64,000 nt of DNA from Massilia sp. BSC265 (lineage in GTDB: Bacteria; Pseudomonadota; Gammaproteobacteria; Burkholderiales; Burkholderiaceae_D): NCBI RefSeq assembly GCF_000740675.1, contig NZ_JPXI01000026.1:1-64000 (forward strand), given 5' to 3'. Shown piece after piece: positions 28,093 through 37,029 of the stretch. The translations under genes were made by a program, and so were the position numbers. Every line of letters starts with the position of its first letter. Position 1 is the stretch's first letter. The notes under the pieces were generated by a model. The model worked only from the letters and a program-made list of their open reading frames with translations. It made no database searches and was not told where the DNA came from.

Positions 28093-28644
28093 TTATTCCA
28101 GTTCAGTGACGATCTCATCGAGCGGAATGTCATATTCCCCGATCTCGAATTCCGCCAGTTGGCACGCATATGCGATGCCCAGTGTCCTCGGACGCGGCTC
28201 CGCCGCCAGCGTCCTGTCATAAAACCCGCCCCCATACCCCAGCCGGTAGCCGCGCGCATCGAAACCCAGGCAGGGCACCAAGAGCGCATCCGGCCTGTCC
28301 ACCATCCGCAACGCGGCCGGCACCGCCACGCCCAGGCTGTCCGCTACGGTCGGCTCGCCCGGCACCCACTCGGCCCATCCGAGCGCCGTATCGCGTGCCA
28401 GCACGACGGGCAAGGCCAGCCGTACGCCTGCCTCCGCCAATTCCGCGTAGGCTGGACGCAGGTCGGGTTCGCCCGCGAGCGGCCAGTAGACGCCCAGCGC
28501 TTTCCCGGGATTGGTCCGCAGCCAAGGCAACACCCGTGCGAGCACGCGCTCCCCGATGCGGTCGTCCCAGGCGCGTTTCGTGTCGTGGTCGATGGCGCGG
28601 CGCCGCTCCTTGAGCGTCCGGCGCAACTGTGGCTTATCGGGCAT
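28093..28644 (-). CDS. 5-formyltetrahydrofolate cyclo-ligase
   Basis: 183 residues. ATP-dependent conversion of 5-formyl-THF to 5,10-methenyl-THF, returning stored folate to the one-carbon pool used by metF. The motifs LRRTLKERRRAI (substrate-binding start), LGVYWPLAGEPDLRP, PCLGFDARGYRLGYGGGFYDR (ATP loop) are intact. The start MPDKPQLRR is chosen from family length; an upstream ATG at 28707 would add 21 non-conserved residues and neither has a good ribosome site. Divergent from the lytic transglycosylase gene. Confidence 0.9.
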   Translation of the reverse strand: MPDKPQLRRTLKERRRAIDHDTKRAWDDRIGERVLARVLPWLRTNPGKALGVYWPLAGEPDLRPAYAELAEAGVRLALPVVLARDTALGWAEWVPGEPTVADSLGVAVPAALRMVDRPDALLVPCLGFDARGYRLGYGGGFYDRTLAAEPRPRTLGIAYACQLAEFEIGEYDIPLDEIVTELE

Positions 28645-28739
28645 GGCGCTTGCGCCAGCGTCTGGCAGGAGCCCGGGGGCACATGGTATTCTTGATTCGC
28701 CGGTCATGGTTTGAATGCAGCGTACATTGAGAGTTGTGG

Positions 28740-30788
28740 ATGTTTCAATTGAGTTTGACAACCGGCTCGCTGCCGGTCGCCCTTGCCCTTGTATTTGCAT
28801 TATGGACGCTGCCTTCCAGCATAGTCCACGCCGAAACCGCGCCCCAGGCCGCGCCCAGTACCCAGGTCGTTCCGCCGGTGCCGGCCGGCGCGCCGACGGT
28901 GCCAAGCGCGCCTGCCGCGCCCGGAGCGCCTGACAACCGGGCCGACGACGACACCTTCATGTTGCTGCGCGAGGCTGCGCGCCAGAACGACGCCGCGCGC
29001 ACCAATGCCCTGGCATCGCGCCTGCCGCCCAATTATCCGCTGGCGTCCTATGTCGACTATTATCGTCTGAAACCCAGAATAGGCCGCGACGCCACGGCCG
29101 AGGAAGTCCGCGAGGTGCTGCGCCGGCACGAGGGCACGGCTGCCGCCGAGCTGATGCGCAGCGAGTGGCTGCTGGACCTGGGCCGGCGGCGCGACTGGGC
29201 CACGTTCGAGCGCGAAGTCGGCCAACTGGCCGGCAGCAACCTGCAACTGCGCTGCCATGGCCTGCTGGCGCGGGCCAGCCGCGGCGAAGCGGTGGCGCAG
29301 GAAGCGCGCGGGGTCCTGCTCAGTCCAGCCAACTACGGCGAGGCCTGCTCCGCCCTGATCGCCCAGCTGGCGCAAAGCCGCCAGTTCGGCGAGGACGACC
29401 TTCTATGGCAGCTGCGCCTGGCCGGGGAGGCCAACGCCACCGGCCCGGCACGGCGTGCCGCCGCGCTGCTCGGCGCCTCCGACGTCCGTGCCGCCCAGGC
29501 GGTGGACACCCCGGCGGTGGCGATGGCGCGCGGCATCGGCAAGACCCGCGCCGAGCGCGCCGTCTACCTGATGGCGGTGGGCCGCATGGCGCGCACCAGC
29601 CTCAAACTGGCCACGGTCGCGCTGGAGAAGAACAGCCCGCAGCTGAGCGCGGAAGAACGCGCGACCGGCTGGGCCAGCGTCGCACACGCTGCCTCGATCG
29701 CCCTGTCGCCCGATGCGGCCACCTATTGGCAGCGCACGGGCGGCATCCGGCTCACCAACGAACAGCTGCAGTGGAAGACCCGCATCGCCCTGCGCCGCGG
29801 CGACTGGAAAACCGTGCGTGCCGCCATCGAGGCGATGCCGCCCAGCCTGCGCGCCGACAGCGCCTGGGTCTACTGGCTGGCACGCGCCGACAAGCACGAT
29901 GGCAAGATGGTGGAGGCGAATGCCGGCTTCGAGCGCATTGCTAGCCAGCACAATTTCTACGGCCAGCTCGCACTGGACGACCTCGGCCGCCAGGTGGTGG
30001 CGCCGCCGCCTGCACAGCCGATCAGCAACGAAGAACTGGCATCAAGCAACGCCAACCCGAGCCTGCAGCGCGCCCTGAAGTTCTATGCCCTCGGCCTGCG
30101 TGCGGACGGCAATCGCGAATGGAACTGGGCGCTGCGCGGCATGTCTGACCGTCAGTTGCTGGCCGCCGGCGAACTCGCTCGCCGCAACGACCTGCTCGAC
30201 CGTACCATCGAGACGTCGCTGCGCACGCGTACCGAGCTCGACTACGCACAGCGTTTCCCGGCGCCGCACCTGGACCTCCTGCACCCGACCGCGCAGGGCC
30301 TGGGCCTCGACAAGGCCTGGGTCTACGGCCTGATCCGCCAGGAATCGCGCTTCATCCTTGACGCGCGTTCCGGCGTCGGCGCCTCCGGCCTGATGCAGGT
30401 GATGCCGGCCACCGGCAAGTGGGTGGCGGCCAAGATCGGGATGAACAACTTCGTGCACAGCATGCTCAACGACCTGCGGACCAATATCACGCTCGGCGCC
30501 AATTACATGAACATGGTGCTGGAAAACTTCGACGGCGACGAAATCCTTGCCACGGCGGCCTACAATGCCGGGCCTTCCCGTGCGCGCGCCTGGCGCGGCC
30601 TGCTGGACCAGCCGATGGAAGGCGCCATCTTCGTCGAATCGATTCCGTTCTCGGAAACCCGCGGCTATGTGCGCAACGTGCTGGCCAACGCCACCAACTA
30701 CGCCGCCGTGTTCGAGAACAAGCCGCAGTCGATCCGGACGCGCCTGCGTCCCGTGCAGCCGCGCGAAAGGGCGTCCATCCTTCCCTGA
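28740..30788 (+). CDS. Soluble lytic murein transglycosylase (Slt70-like)
   Basis: 682 residues. A signal peptide (cleavage near VHAET), a Pro/Ala-rich linker, a long alpha-superhelical U-domain (about 70-480) and a C-terminal lysozyme-like SLT domain. The catalytic Glu is in LIRQESRF; GASGLMQVMPATGKWVA and ATAAYNAGPSRARAW complete the site. It cuts peptidoglycan glycan strands to 1,6-anhydro ends in the periplasm. ATG 28740 is preferred over TTG 28734. It starts a same-strand run with the epimerase, GST and cca genes. Confidence 0.92.
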   Translation: MFQLSLTTGSLPVALALVFALWTLPSSIVHAETAPQAAPSTQVVPPVPAGAPTVPSAPAAPGAPDNRADDDTFMLLREAARQNDAARTNALASRLPPNYPLASYVDYYRLKPRIGRDATAEEVREVLRRHEGTAAAELMRSEWLLDLGRRRDWATFEREVGQLAGSNLQLRCHGLLARASRGEAVAQEARGVLLSPANYGEACSALIAQLAQSRQFGEDDLLWQLRLAGEANATGPARRAAALLGASDVRAAQAVDTPAVAMARGIGKTRAERAVYLMAVGRMARTSLKLATVALEKNSPQLSAEERATGWASVAHAASIALSPDAATYWQRTGGIRLTNEQLQWKTRIALRRGDWKTVRAAIEAMPPSLRADSAWVYWLARADKHDGKMVEANAGFERIASQHNFYGQLALDDLGRQVVAPPPAQPISNEELASSNANPSLQRALKFYALGLRADGNREWNWALRGMSDRQLLAAGELARRNDLLDRTIETSLRTRTELDYAQRFPAPHLDLLHPTAQGLGLDKAWVYGLIRQESRFILDARSGVGASGLMQVMPATGKWVAAKIGMNNFVHSMLNDLRTNITLGANYMNMVLENFDGDEILATAAYNAGPSRARAWRGLLDQPMEGAIFVESIPFSETRGYVRNVLANATNYAAVFENKPQSIRTRLRPVQPRERASILP

Positions 30789-30828
30789 GTTTTCACGGGC
30801 CCGGCGAGGCTCATTGAAGGAGAAGGCC

Positions 30829-31791
30829 ATGCGCGACAGGAACGTATTGGTCATCGGCGGGACAGGTTTCATCGGCAGCCACCTGCTGGCGCGCCTGGCG
30901 GCGGAGGGCGTCGGCACGACGGTGCCCACCCGGCGCTACGAGACCGCCAAGCAGCTCACCACCTTGCCCTACCTCGACCTGGAGGTCGCCAACATCCACG
31001 ACGATGCCGCGCTGCGCCGCCTCCTCAGGGGGCGCGACGCCGTCATCAACCTGGTCGGCGTGCTGCACGGTGGCCACGGCGATCCCTACGGCCCCGTGTT
31101 CCGGCACCTGCACGTGGAGCTGCCGCGCCGCATCGTCCGTACCTGTGCCGAACTGGGCGTGCCGCGCTACCTGCACATGAGCGCCCTCGGCGCCAGCCAC
31201 AGCGGCGCGTCGATGTACCAGCGCTCCAAGGCCGACGGCGAACTGGCCGCGCGCAGCGAGCCGCAGGTGGCCGCCACCATCTTCCGCCCCTCGATCGTGT
31301 TCGGGCCGGGCGACCATTTCCTGACCGTGTTCGCCAGCCTGCAGCGCCATCTTCCGGTGATGCCGCTCGCCTGTGCGCAGTGGCGCCTGCAGCCGGTCTA
31401 CGTGAAAGACGTCGCCGCCGCCTGCGCGCTGGCGCTGCGCGAGCCGCGCACGCGCGGCGCCGACATCGAGTTGGGCGGTCCCCGGGTATATACCCTGGCC
31501 GAGCTGGTCCACCTGGCCGGGCGCTATGCCGGCCATGAACGCCGCGTGCTGGCGCTGCCCGACTGGGCCGCGCGCCTGGAGGCCCGGCTGTTCGAGATGC
31601 TGCCGGGCGACCCGATGATCAGCCGTGACAACCTCGATTCGATGAAGGTGGATAATGTGGTCAGTCCGCAAACACAAGCCTTGACAGCGGACGCGCTCGG
31701 AATCAAGCTGACGTCGCTCGAAGCCGCTGCGCCGCACTACCTGGCGACACCCAGGGGCCTGGACGACCACCGCGAGCACGCCGGCCGCTGA
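30829..31791 (+). CDS. NDUFA9-like NAD(P)-binding epimerase/dehydratase family protein
   Basis: 320 residues. Extended short-chain dehydrogenase fold: GGTGFIGSHLL binds the dinucleotide, NLVGVLHG and HMSALGASHSGASMYQRSK give a YxxxK pair (YQRSK), and RPSIVFGPGDHF is typical of the complex I NDUFA9-related subgroup. These are often atypical SDRs that bind a cofactor with unclear catalysis. A clear AAGGAGAAGG precedes the ATG. It follows the transglycosylase by 40 bases and precedes the GST gene. Confidence 0.88.
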   Translation: MRDRNVLVIGGTGFIGSHLLARLAAEGVGTTVPTRRYETAKQLTTLPYLDLEVANIHDDAALRRLLRGRDAVINLVGVLHGGHGDPYGPVFRHLHVELPRRIVRTCAELGVPRYLHMSALGASHSGASMYQRSKADGELAARSEPQVAATIFRPSIVFGPGDHFLTVFASLQRHLPVMPLACAQWRLQPVYVKDVAAACALALREPRTRGADIELGGPRVYTLAELVHLAGRYAGHERRVLALPDWAARLEARLFEMLPGDPMISRDNLDSMKVDNVVSPQTQALTADALGIKLTSLEAAAPHYLATPRGLDDHREHAGR

Positions 31792-31841
31792 TTTCTCAGT
31801 TTTTGCGCAGTTTTTCGACCACGAATCGACCACAGGACACC

Positions 31842-32561
31842 ATGCAGACCATCGAACTCGACCCGACCCTGTCTTCCACCCTCGAGCAAGCCCGCCAGCC
31901 GGGCCTGACCCTCGTCATCGGCAACAAGAACGTGTCGTCGTGGTCGATGCGGCCCTGGGTGGCCGCGGTCGCATTCGGGATTCCGTTTACCGAGATTCGC
32001 GTCCTGCTCGACAAGCCCGATAGCGCCGCCAACATCGCCCGCTATTCGCACGCGGGCCGGGTGCCGGTGCTGCTGGCCGGCGAGATGACGATCTGGGACA
32101 GCCTGGCCATCGTCGAATATCTGGCCGAGCAGTTTCCGGACAAGCACATGTGGCCGCAGGACGTGGCCGCGCGCGCCATGGCGCGCTCGATCGTGGCCGA
32201 GATGCACTCGGGCTTTTCCGAGCTGCGCAGCGCGATGTCGATGAACATCCAGGCGCGCCTGCCGGGCCGCGGCCGCACGCCGGGGGCCCAGGCCGACATC
32301 GGCCGCATCTGCGAGATCTGGGAAGACTGCCTGTCGCGCTTCGGCCACCACAGCTTCCTGTTCGGCGACTTCTCCATTGCCGACGCCTTCTATGCCCCGG
32401 TGGTGTGCCGCTTCAAGACCTACGGCGTGGCGCTGGCGCCGGCCCTGCAGGCCTACTGCGAGCGCGTGCTGGCCCACCCGGCGGTGGCGCGCTGGGTCGA
32501 CGAGGCGATGCGCGAGGACGATCCGACCCCGCAACATGACCTGGAGCTGCCTGGGGAATGA
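31842..32561 (+). CDS. Glutathione S-transferase family protein
   Basis: 239 residues. Thioredoxin-like N-domain with the SSWSMRPWVA motif carrying the likely catalytic Ser, AGRVPVLL (cis-Pro) and IWDSLAIVEYLAE; the helical C-domain has the N-capping FSIADAFYAPV. Substrate unknown. It is translationally coupled to cca through an ATGA overlap at 32558-32561. ATG 31842 preferred; residues upstream are not conserved-looking. Confidence 0.92.
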   Translation: MQTIELDPTLSSTLEQARQPGLTLVIGNKNVSSWSMRPWVAAVAFGIPFTEIRVLLDKPDSAANIARYSHAGRVPVLLAGEMTIWDSLAIVEYLAEQFPDKHMWPQDVAARAMARSIVAEMHSGFSELRSAMSMNIQARLPGRGRTPGAQADIGRICEIWEDCLSRFGHHSFLFGDFSIADAFYAPVVCRFKTYGVALAPALQAYCERVLAHPAVARWVDEAMREDDPTPQHDLELPGE

Positions 32562-33796
32562 CGATGCGCAGCTATGTGGTCGGCGGCGCCGTGCGCGACG
32601 AGCTGCTGGGGCGCCCCGTCACCGACCGCGACCACGTCGTGGTCGGCGCCACTCCGGAAGACATGCTGGCGCAGGGCTTCCGCCCGGTCGGCAAGGATTT
32701 CCCGGTCTTCCTGCATCCCGACACGCACGAGGAATACGCGCTGGCGCGCACCGAGCGCAAGACTGCGCCGGGCTACCACGGCTTCGTGTTCCACACTTCG
32801 CCCGACGTCACCCTCGAGGACGACCTGGTGCGGCGCGACCTGACCATCAACGCCATGGCGCGCGCCATGGATGGCAGCATCATCGACCCTTATGACGGGC
32901 AGGCCGACCTGAAGAACCGCATCTTCCGCCACGTGTCCGAGGCCTTCGCCGAAGACCCGGTGCGCATCCTGCGCCTGGCGCGCTTTGCCGCGCGCTTCCC
33001 GGACTTCCGCGTCCACGAGACCACCAATGCGCTCATGCGCAGCATGGTCGAGGCAGGGGAGGTCGACGCCCTGGTGCCGGAACGGGTCTGGCAGGAGCTG
33101 TCGCGCGGGCTGATGGAAGAACGTCCATCGCGCATGTTCGCCGTGCTGCGCGACTGCGGCGCGCTGGCGCGCATCCTGCCCGAGCTCGACGTCCTGTGGG
33201 GCGTGCCGCAGCCGCCGCTGCACCATCCGGAAGTCGACACCGGCGTGCACATCATGCTGGTGATCGACTATGCCGCCGAGCAGCGCCATCCGCTCGAGGT
33301 GCGCTTCGCTGCCCTGGTGCACGACCTGGGCAAGGGCGTCTCCCCGAGCGAGACCTGGCCGGCCCACCACGGCCACGAATTCACCGGCATGAAGCTGGTA
33401 ACAGGGGTGTGCAAGCGCCTGAAGGTGCCCAACGAATGCCGCGACCTGGCCCTGATGACGGCGCGCGAGCACGGCAACGTCAGCCGCGCCCTGCAACTGC
33501 GGGCCAACACCATCGTCACCCTGTTCGAGCGCTGCGACGCCTTCCGCAAGCCGGAGCGCTTCGCCCAGATGCTGCTTGCCTCCGAATGCGATTCGCGCGG
33601 GCGCGGACACGAAGAACATCCGATGCGCTTCCAGGAGTATCCGCAGCGAGCCTGGCTGCTGCGTGCCCTGGATGCGGCGCGCGGCGTGAATGCCGGCGAG
33701 ATCGCTGCGCGCTACGCCGAGAGGCGAGACAAGATTCCCGAGGCCGTGCACGCGGCGCGGGTGTCGGCCGTCAAGGCGGCGCTGAGGGAGCCGTAG
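32558..33796 (+). CDS. cca: CCA tRNA nucleotidyltransferase with C-terminal HD domain
   Basis: 412 residues. Adds or repairs the 3' CCA of tRNAs; the C-terminal HD domain gives extra phosphatase/phosphodiesterase activities in the E. coli enzyme. VVGGAVRDELLGRPVTDRDHVVVG holds the GG and catalytic DxD region (DRD); RRDLTINAMA and RILRLARFAARF are the template motifs; HDLGKG is the HD motif. Its stop codon TAG is formed by the first bases of the GTAGGG repeat that follows. Confidence 0.96.
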   Translation: MTMRSYVVGGAVRDELLGRPVTDRDHVVVGATPEDMLAQGFRPVGKDFPVFLHPDTHEEYALARTERKTAPGYHGFVFHTSPDVTLEDDLVRRDLTINAMARAMDGSIIDPYDGQADLKNRIFRHVSEAFAEDPVRILRLARFAARFPDFRVHETTNALMRSMVEAGEVDALVPERVWQELSRGLMEERPSRMFAVLRDCGALARILPELDVLWGVPQPPLHHPEVDTGVHIMLVIDYAAEQRHPLEVRFAALVHDLGKGVSPSETWPAHHGHEFTGMKLVTGVCKRLKVPNECRDLALMTAREHGNVSRALQLRANTIVTLFERCDAFRKPERFAQMLLASECDSRGRGHEEHPMRFQEYPQRAWLLRALDAARGVNAGEIAARYAERRDKIPEAVHAARVSAVKAALREP

Positions 33797-33823
33797 GGTG
33801 GGCGGGTCTCCCGCCCACGCGGT
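33791..33823. repeat. GTAGGGTGGGCGGG hairpin repeat supplying the cca stop codon
   Basis: A 33-base sequence identical to 40666-40698. It contains the hairpin GTGGGCGGG-TCT-CCCGCCCAC and starts CCGTAG, in which TAG (33794-33796) is the cca stop. Confidence 0.88.
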
Positions 33824-33890
33824 GATTGTTGCCGGCTCCACTCTCGTGCACGATGATCTTGCTGCTGGTTGAACGCGCGGTCGGCTTCGC

Positions 33891-33937
33891 GTGATCTAGT
33901 CCACCGGACCGTGATCTAGTCCACCGGACTAGATCAC
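33891..33937. repeat. Tandem 20-bp repeat ending in a perfect 12-bp hairpin
   Basis: GTGATCTAGTCCACCGGACC occurs at 33891-33910 and again from 33911. The second copy runs into GGACTAGATCAC, giving a perfect stem GTGATCTAGTCC (33911-33922), loop ACC, GGACTAGATCAC (33926-33937). It lies about 90 bases before the second GGDEF gene. The rest of the 229-base gap after cca holds no gene. Confidence 0.88.
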
Positions 33938-34025
33938 CCCCTACGGTGCACGACTGTTCGGCAAGGTTTTGCTATCCTTCCCTGGATAACGACGGGCAGT
34001 TTGTAACAATGTAACGGAGGACAAG

Positions 34026-35585
34026 ATGGTTGCCGTGCTGGCGCAGCGCGTAGCGAGCTTGAAACCGCGTCGCCGCCTGCAACTTGCCGGCCTGGCGGTG
34101 CTGGTGCTGGCCTTGCTGCTCGCCTTTTTCTATATCCGCTCGGAAGGGACCGATCCCGAGGTCCGCAACGACGTGATGCTCAACCTGCGCGAGCTCGAAA
34201 AGCTCGACGCCGAATGGGATGCGAATATCCTCCGCGCCCACATCGGGCGCGCGCCGGCCACCGCCCAACTGACCACCCAGCTGCCGCGCATGCGCGAGCT
34301 GTCGACGCGCCTCGGCGAAGCCGTGCCGGAAACCGCCAGCCCGGCCGTGGCAAGCGCCTATACCCAGCTGCGCGACGCCATGCAGCGCAAGGAGCTGATC
34401 ACCGCCCAGTTCGCGCGCCACAACCCGCCGCTGCGCGAGGCCCTGGGCTTCCTGCCGCCGGCCGTGGCCGACCTCAAGACCGAGCTGGGCGGCATCGAAG
34501 GCGCGCTGGCGCCGGCACGCCTGGTGATTCGTCTGGATGCTTCCCTGAACGACCTCTTGAGCGAGATCCTGCGCTACAACGTCGCGCCCAGCCCGCCGCT
34601 GGCGGCGCACATCGACGAGATCCTGGGCGACATCTCGGCCCAGGAAATCGCCTTCTCCCCGGCCGTGGTCGAGAAGATGGACGCGATCATCAAGGCCGCA
34701 CGCGTGATCCTCGAGAAGCGGCCCCTTGAAAACCGCCTGGAGGCCCAGATTGCCGCCACCGCCCTGGGGACCGCGCTCGACCGCCTGGGCCGCGAGTTCG
34801 ACCGCTCCTTTGACGCCGCCCTGGCGGTGCGCGAGCGCTACCGCGGCTACCTGTTCGCCTACTCGGCCATCCTCCTGATGCTGCTGGCCTATGCCGGCAT
34901 GCGGCTGCGGCGCAGCTACCGCATCATCGGCGCGGTCAACCAGCAACTGAAGGCGGCCAACGAGAACCTCGAGCACCGTGTCGCCGAGCGCACCGCAGAG
35001 CTGGAGGCCCAGTCGAAGCAGCTCGAACGCCTGGCCCAGCACGACAGCCTCACGGGGCTGATCAACTACCGCCAGCTGACCCGCCTGCTCGAGCGGGCCC
35101 TGGCCCGCGCCACGCGCCGCGATTCGGTGGTGGTCGTCATGTTCATCGACCTGGACGGCTTCAAGGCGGTGAACGACACCTACGGCCATGCCACCGGCGA
35201 CCTGGTGCTGCAGATGGTCGCGCGCCGGGTGCAGGAAAAATTGCGCGCCGAGGATGCGCTGGCACGCCTGGGCGGCGACGAATTCGTCATCATGCTGGAA
35301 GAGGTCGCGTCGCGCGAAGGCGCCTTGCGCGTGGCCCAGCTGGCGCTCGACCAGATCAAGTCGGTGACGGAGGCGGACGGCAATCCGGTGCGCATTTCCG
35401 CCAGTATCGGCATCTCGAGCGCGCGCGGCTCCGGGGGGGCGGCACGCGGCTCGGCCGCGTTGCTGGCCGAGGCCGACAAGGCCATGTACGAGGCCAAGCA
35501 GGCAGGGAAGGGCGTGTTCGTGGTGAGTCCGGCATCGCAGTGGATCGTTCCGGCACACGAAGCGGCGCAACAGCGCACGCAATAA
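34026..35585 (+). CDS. Membrane diguanylate cyclase (DAHL-like sensor plus GGDEF)
   Basis: 519 residues. Two membrane helices (about 20-38 and 275-293) enclose an all-helical periplasmic sensor that begins NLRELEKLDAEWDANILR, which resembles the DAHL double all-alpha sensor. A coiled coil (about 300-335) links to a GGDEF domain with an intact RLGGDEF active site and FIDLDGFKAVNDTYGHATGD. RAED five residues before GGDEF is an RxxD inhibitory site. Expected to make cyclic di-GMP. GGAGG precedes the ATG. It is the second cyclase in the window with a different sensor. Confidence 0.9.
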   Translation: MVAVLAQRVASLKPRRRLQLAGLAVLVLALLLAFFYIRSEGTDPEVRNDVMLNLRELEKLDAEWDANILRAHIGRAPATAQLTTQLPRMRELSTRLGEAVPETASPAVASAYTQLRDAMQRKELITAQFARHNPPLREALGFLPPAVADLKTELGGIEGALAPARLVIRLDASLNDLLSEILRYNVAPSPPLAAHIDEILGDISAQEIAFSPAVVEKMDAIIKAARVILEKRPLENRLEAQIAATALGTALDRLGREFDRSFDAALAVRERYRGYLFAYSAILLMLLAYAGMRLRRSYRIIGAVNQQLKAANENLEHRVAERTAELEAQSKQLERLAQHDSLTGLINYRQLTRLLERALARATRRDSVVVVMFIDLDGFKAVNDTYGHATGDLVLQMVARRVQEKLRAEDALARLGGDEFVIMLEEVASREGALRVAQLALDQIKSVTEADGNPVRISASIGISSARGSGGAARGSAALLAEADKAMYEAKQAGKGVFVVSPASQWIVPAHEAAQQRTQ

Positions 35586-35637
35586 CGGAATCCGCTACAA
35601 TCCGGACTGATGCTGCACTGCACAAAAGAGTGATGAC

Positions 35638-36294
35638 ATGACCGAGAATTCCCTGTTCCGCTGGCTGAAGGGCCTCGGCGGCCGCCCCAAGGATGGCCGC
35701 CCGACCGTGCTCGTCAAGGAACTGGGCGAGCGCGACCGCCGCCGCATCCTGCGCCACTTCCTGGGGCTGGACGACAACGACCGCCTGCTGCGCTTCGGCA
35801 GCGTGATCCCGGACGACGCGATCACCAAGTACGTCAACAAACTCGATTTCCGGCACGACATCGTGTTCGGCGTGGTGAACCGCGTGTTCCAGCTGGTCGG
35901 GGTGGGGCACCTGGCCTTCGCCAAGGCCGACAAGGGCAAGCCGACGCAAAAGGAACGGGTGGCGGAGTTCGGCGTATCGGTCTCGAAGTCGGCGCGCGGC
36001 CAGGGCATCGGCTCGCGCCTGTTCCAGCGCGCGGCGATCCACTGCCGCAATGCCGACGTCGACACCCTCTACATGCAGTGCCTGACCTCGAACCAGACCA
36101 TGATGCACATCGCGAAAAAGGCCGGCATGGAGATCAAGCGCGAGTACGGCGAGGCGGACGCCTACCTGCAGCTGCCGCCGCCGAGCCCGGCGAGCGTGAT
36201 GGCGGAGGCGCTGGAAGAGCAGTGGGCGGTGATCGATTACACCATGAAGGCGAATGCCCGGGCAGCGGTGAAATGGCTGACGCCGAAGAAGTGA
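35638..36294 (+). CDS. GNAT-family N-acetyltransferase
   Basis: 218 residues. Acetyl-CoA-binding motif A is SKSARGQGIGSRLFQRA, followed by the usual LYMQCLTSNQTMMHIAKKAGM motif B region. It has an N-terminal extension of about 35 residues and a C-terminal tail. The acceptor is unknown. A TACAAT -10-like element lies at 35596-35601. It ends three bases before the stop of the convergent Lrp gene. Confidence 0.88.
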   Translation: MTENSLFRWLKGLGGRPKDGRPTVLVKELGERDRRRILRHFLGLDDNDRLLRFGSVIPDDAITKYVNKLDFRHDIVFGVVNRVFQLVGVGHLAFAKADKGKPTQKERVAEFGVSVSKSARGQGIGSRLFQRAAIHCRNADVDTLYMQCLTSNQTMMHIAKKAGMEIKREYGEADAYLQLPPPSPASVMAEALEEQWAVIDYTMKANARAAVKWLTPKK

Positions 36295-36297
36295 GTG

Positions 36298-36813
36298 CTA
36301 CCCCGCCACTGGCAACGCTGTCGTCTCCTTGATCCTCTGCAAGGCAAAACTCGACTTCACATCCAGCACCGCCGGATGCTTGAGGAGCGTGCCCATCATG
36401 AAGCGCGAGAAGTGGTCCATGTCTTCCACGTGCACGCGCAGCAGGAAATCCATTTCCCCCGTCATCGCGTAGCAGGCCACCACTTCCGGCCACGTGCCCA
36501 CCGACACCGCGAAGTCGTTGCGCGGCGACGTCGCCGGCAGCCCTGGCGCGCCGCGCGCGCCGCCGGCCACTTCGCTGTGCTTTTCCAGGCGCACGTTCAC
36601 GTAGGCCAGCAGCCCGAGCCCGATCTTGTCCGGATCGACGAGGGCCACGTACTGGCGGATTACCCCTGCTTCTTCCAGGCGCTTGATGCGGCGCAGGCAG
36701 GGGGAAGGGGACAGGTTGACACGCTCGGCAACGTCCTGGTTCGACAGCCTGCCGTCGGTCTGCAGCACGGCCAGGATCTTGCGGTCGGTCTTGTCGAGCT
36801 CGATTTTTGACAT
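36298..36813 (-). CDS. Lrp/AsnC-family transcriptional regulator
   Basis: 171 residues. N-terminal winged helix (LDKTDRKILAVLQTDGRLSNQDVAERVNLS) and a C-terminal ligand-binding RAM domain (about 65-155) for an amino acid or related metabolite. A short Gly/Ala/Pro-rich insertion (about 84-98, GGARGAPGLPATSPR) is unusual for the family. Divergent from the indolepyruvate oxidoreductase gene across 216 bases, the usual sign of local control, so it probably responds to aromatic amino acids. Confidence 0.92.
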   Translation of the reverse strand: MSKIELDKTDRKILAVLQTDGRLSNQDVAERVNLSPSPCLRRIKRLEEAGVIRQYVALVDPDKIGLGLLAYVNVRLEKHSEVAGGARGAPGLPATSPRNDFAVSVGTWPEVVACYAMTGEMDFLLRVHVEDMDHFSRFMMGTLLKHPAVLDVKSSFALQRIKETTALPVAG

Positions 36814-36840
36814 GTTTTCCTCGGTGGATTCGCGAACCCA

Positions 36841-36857
36841 GCAATTTTATTGCGCAA
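36841..36857. promoter_or_regulatory. Candidate Lrp-type operator in the divergent lrp/ior gap
   Basis: GCAATTTTATTGC (36841-36853) is a perfect 5-3-5 inverted repeat that overlaps TTGCGCAA (36850-36857). Its A/T-rich centre fits Lrp/AsnC sites and it lies just upstream of the regulator's start codon. Confidence 0.4.
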
Positions 36858-37029
36858 ATCCTTCGGCGGGGGGAATTGTTTGGAATTTAATGCCGGAGGC
36901 CCAGGAATATACTGTGCGCCTGATGGATCAGGCTGGCCCAGCCAAGCCCCGCGCGACCGAATGACCGGCAAGAGTCTGGCGCGCCCCGCATCCTGGCGAC
37001 AATAACGGTACACAACCCGGAGACACCGC

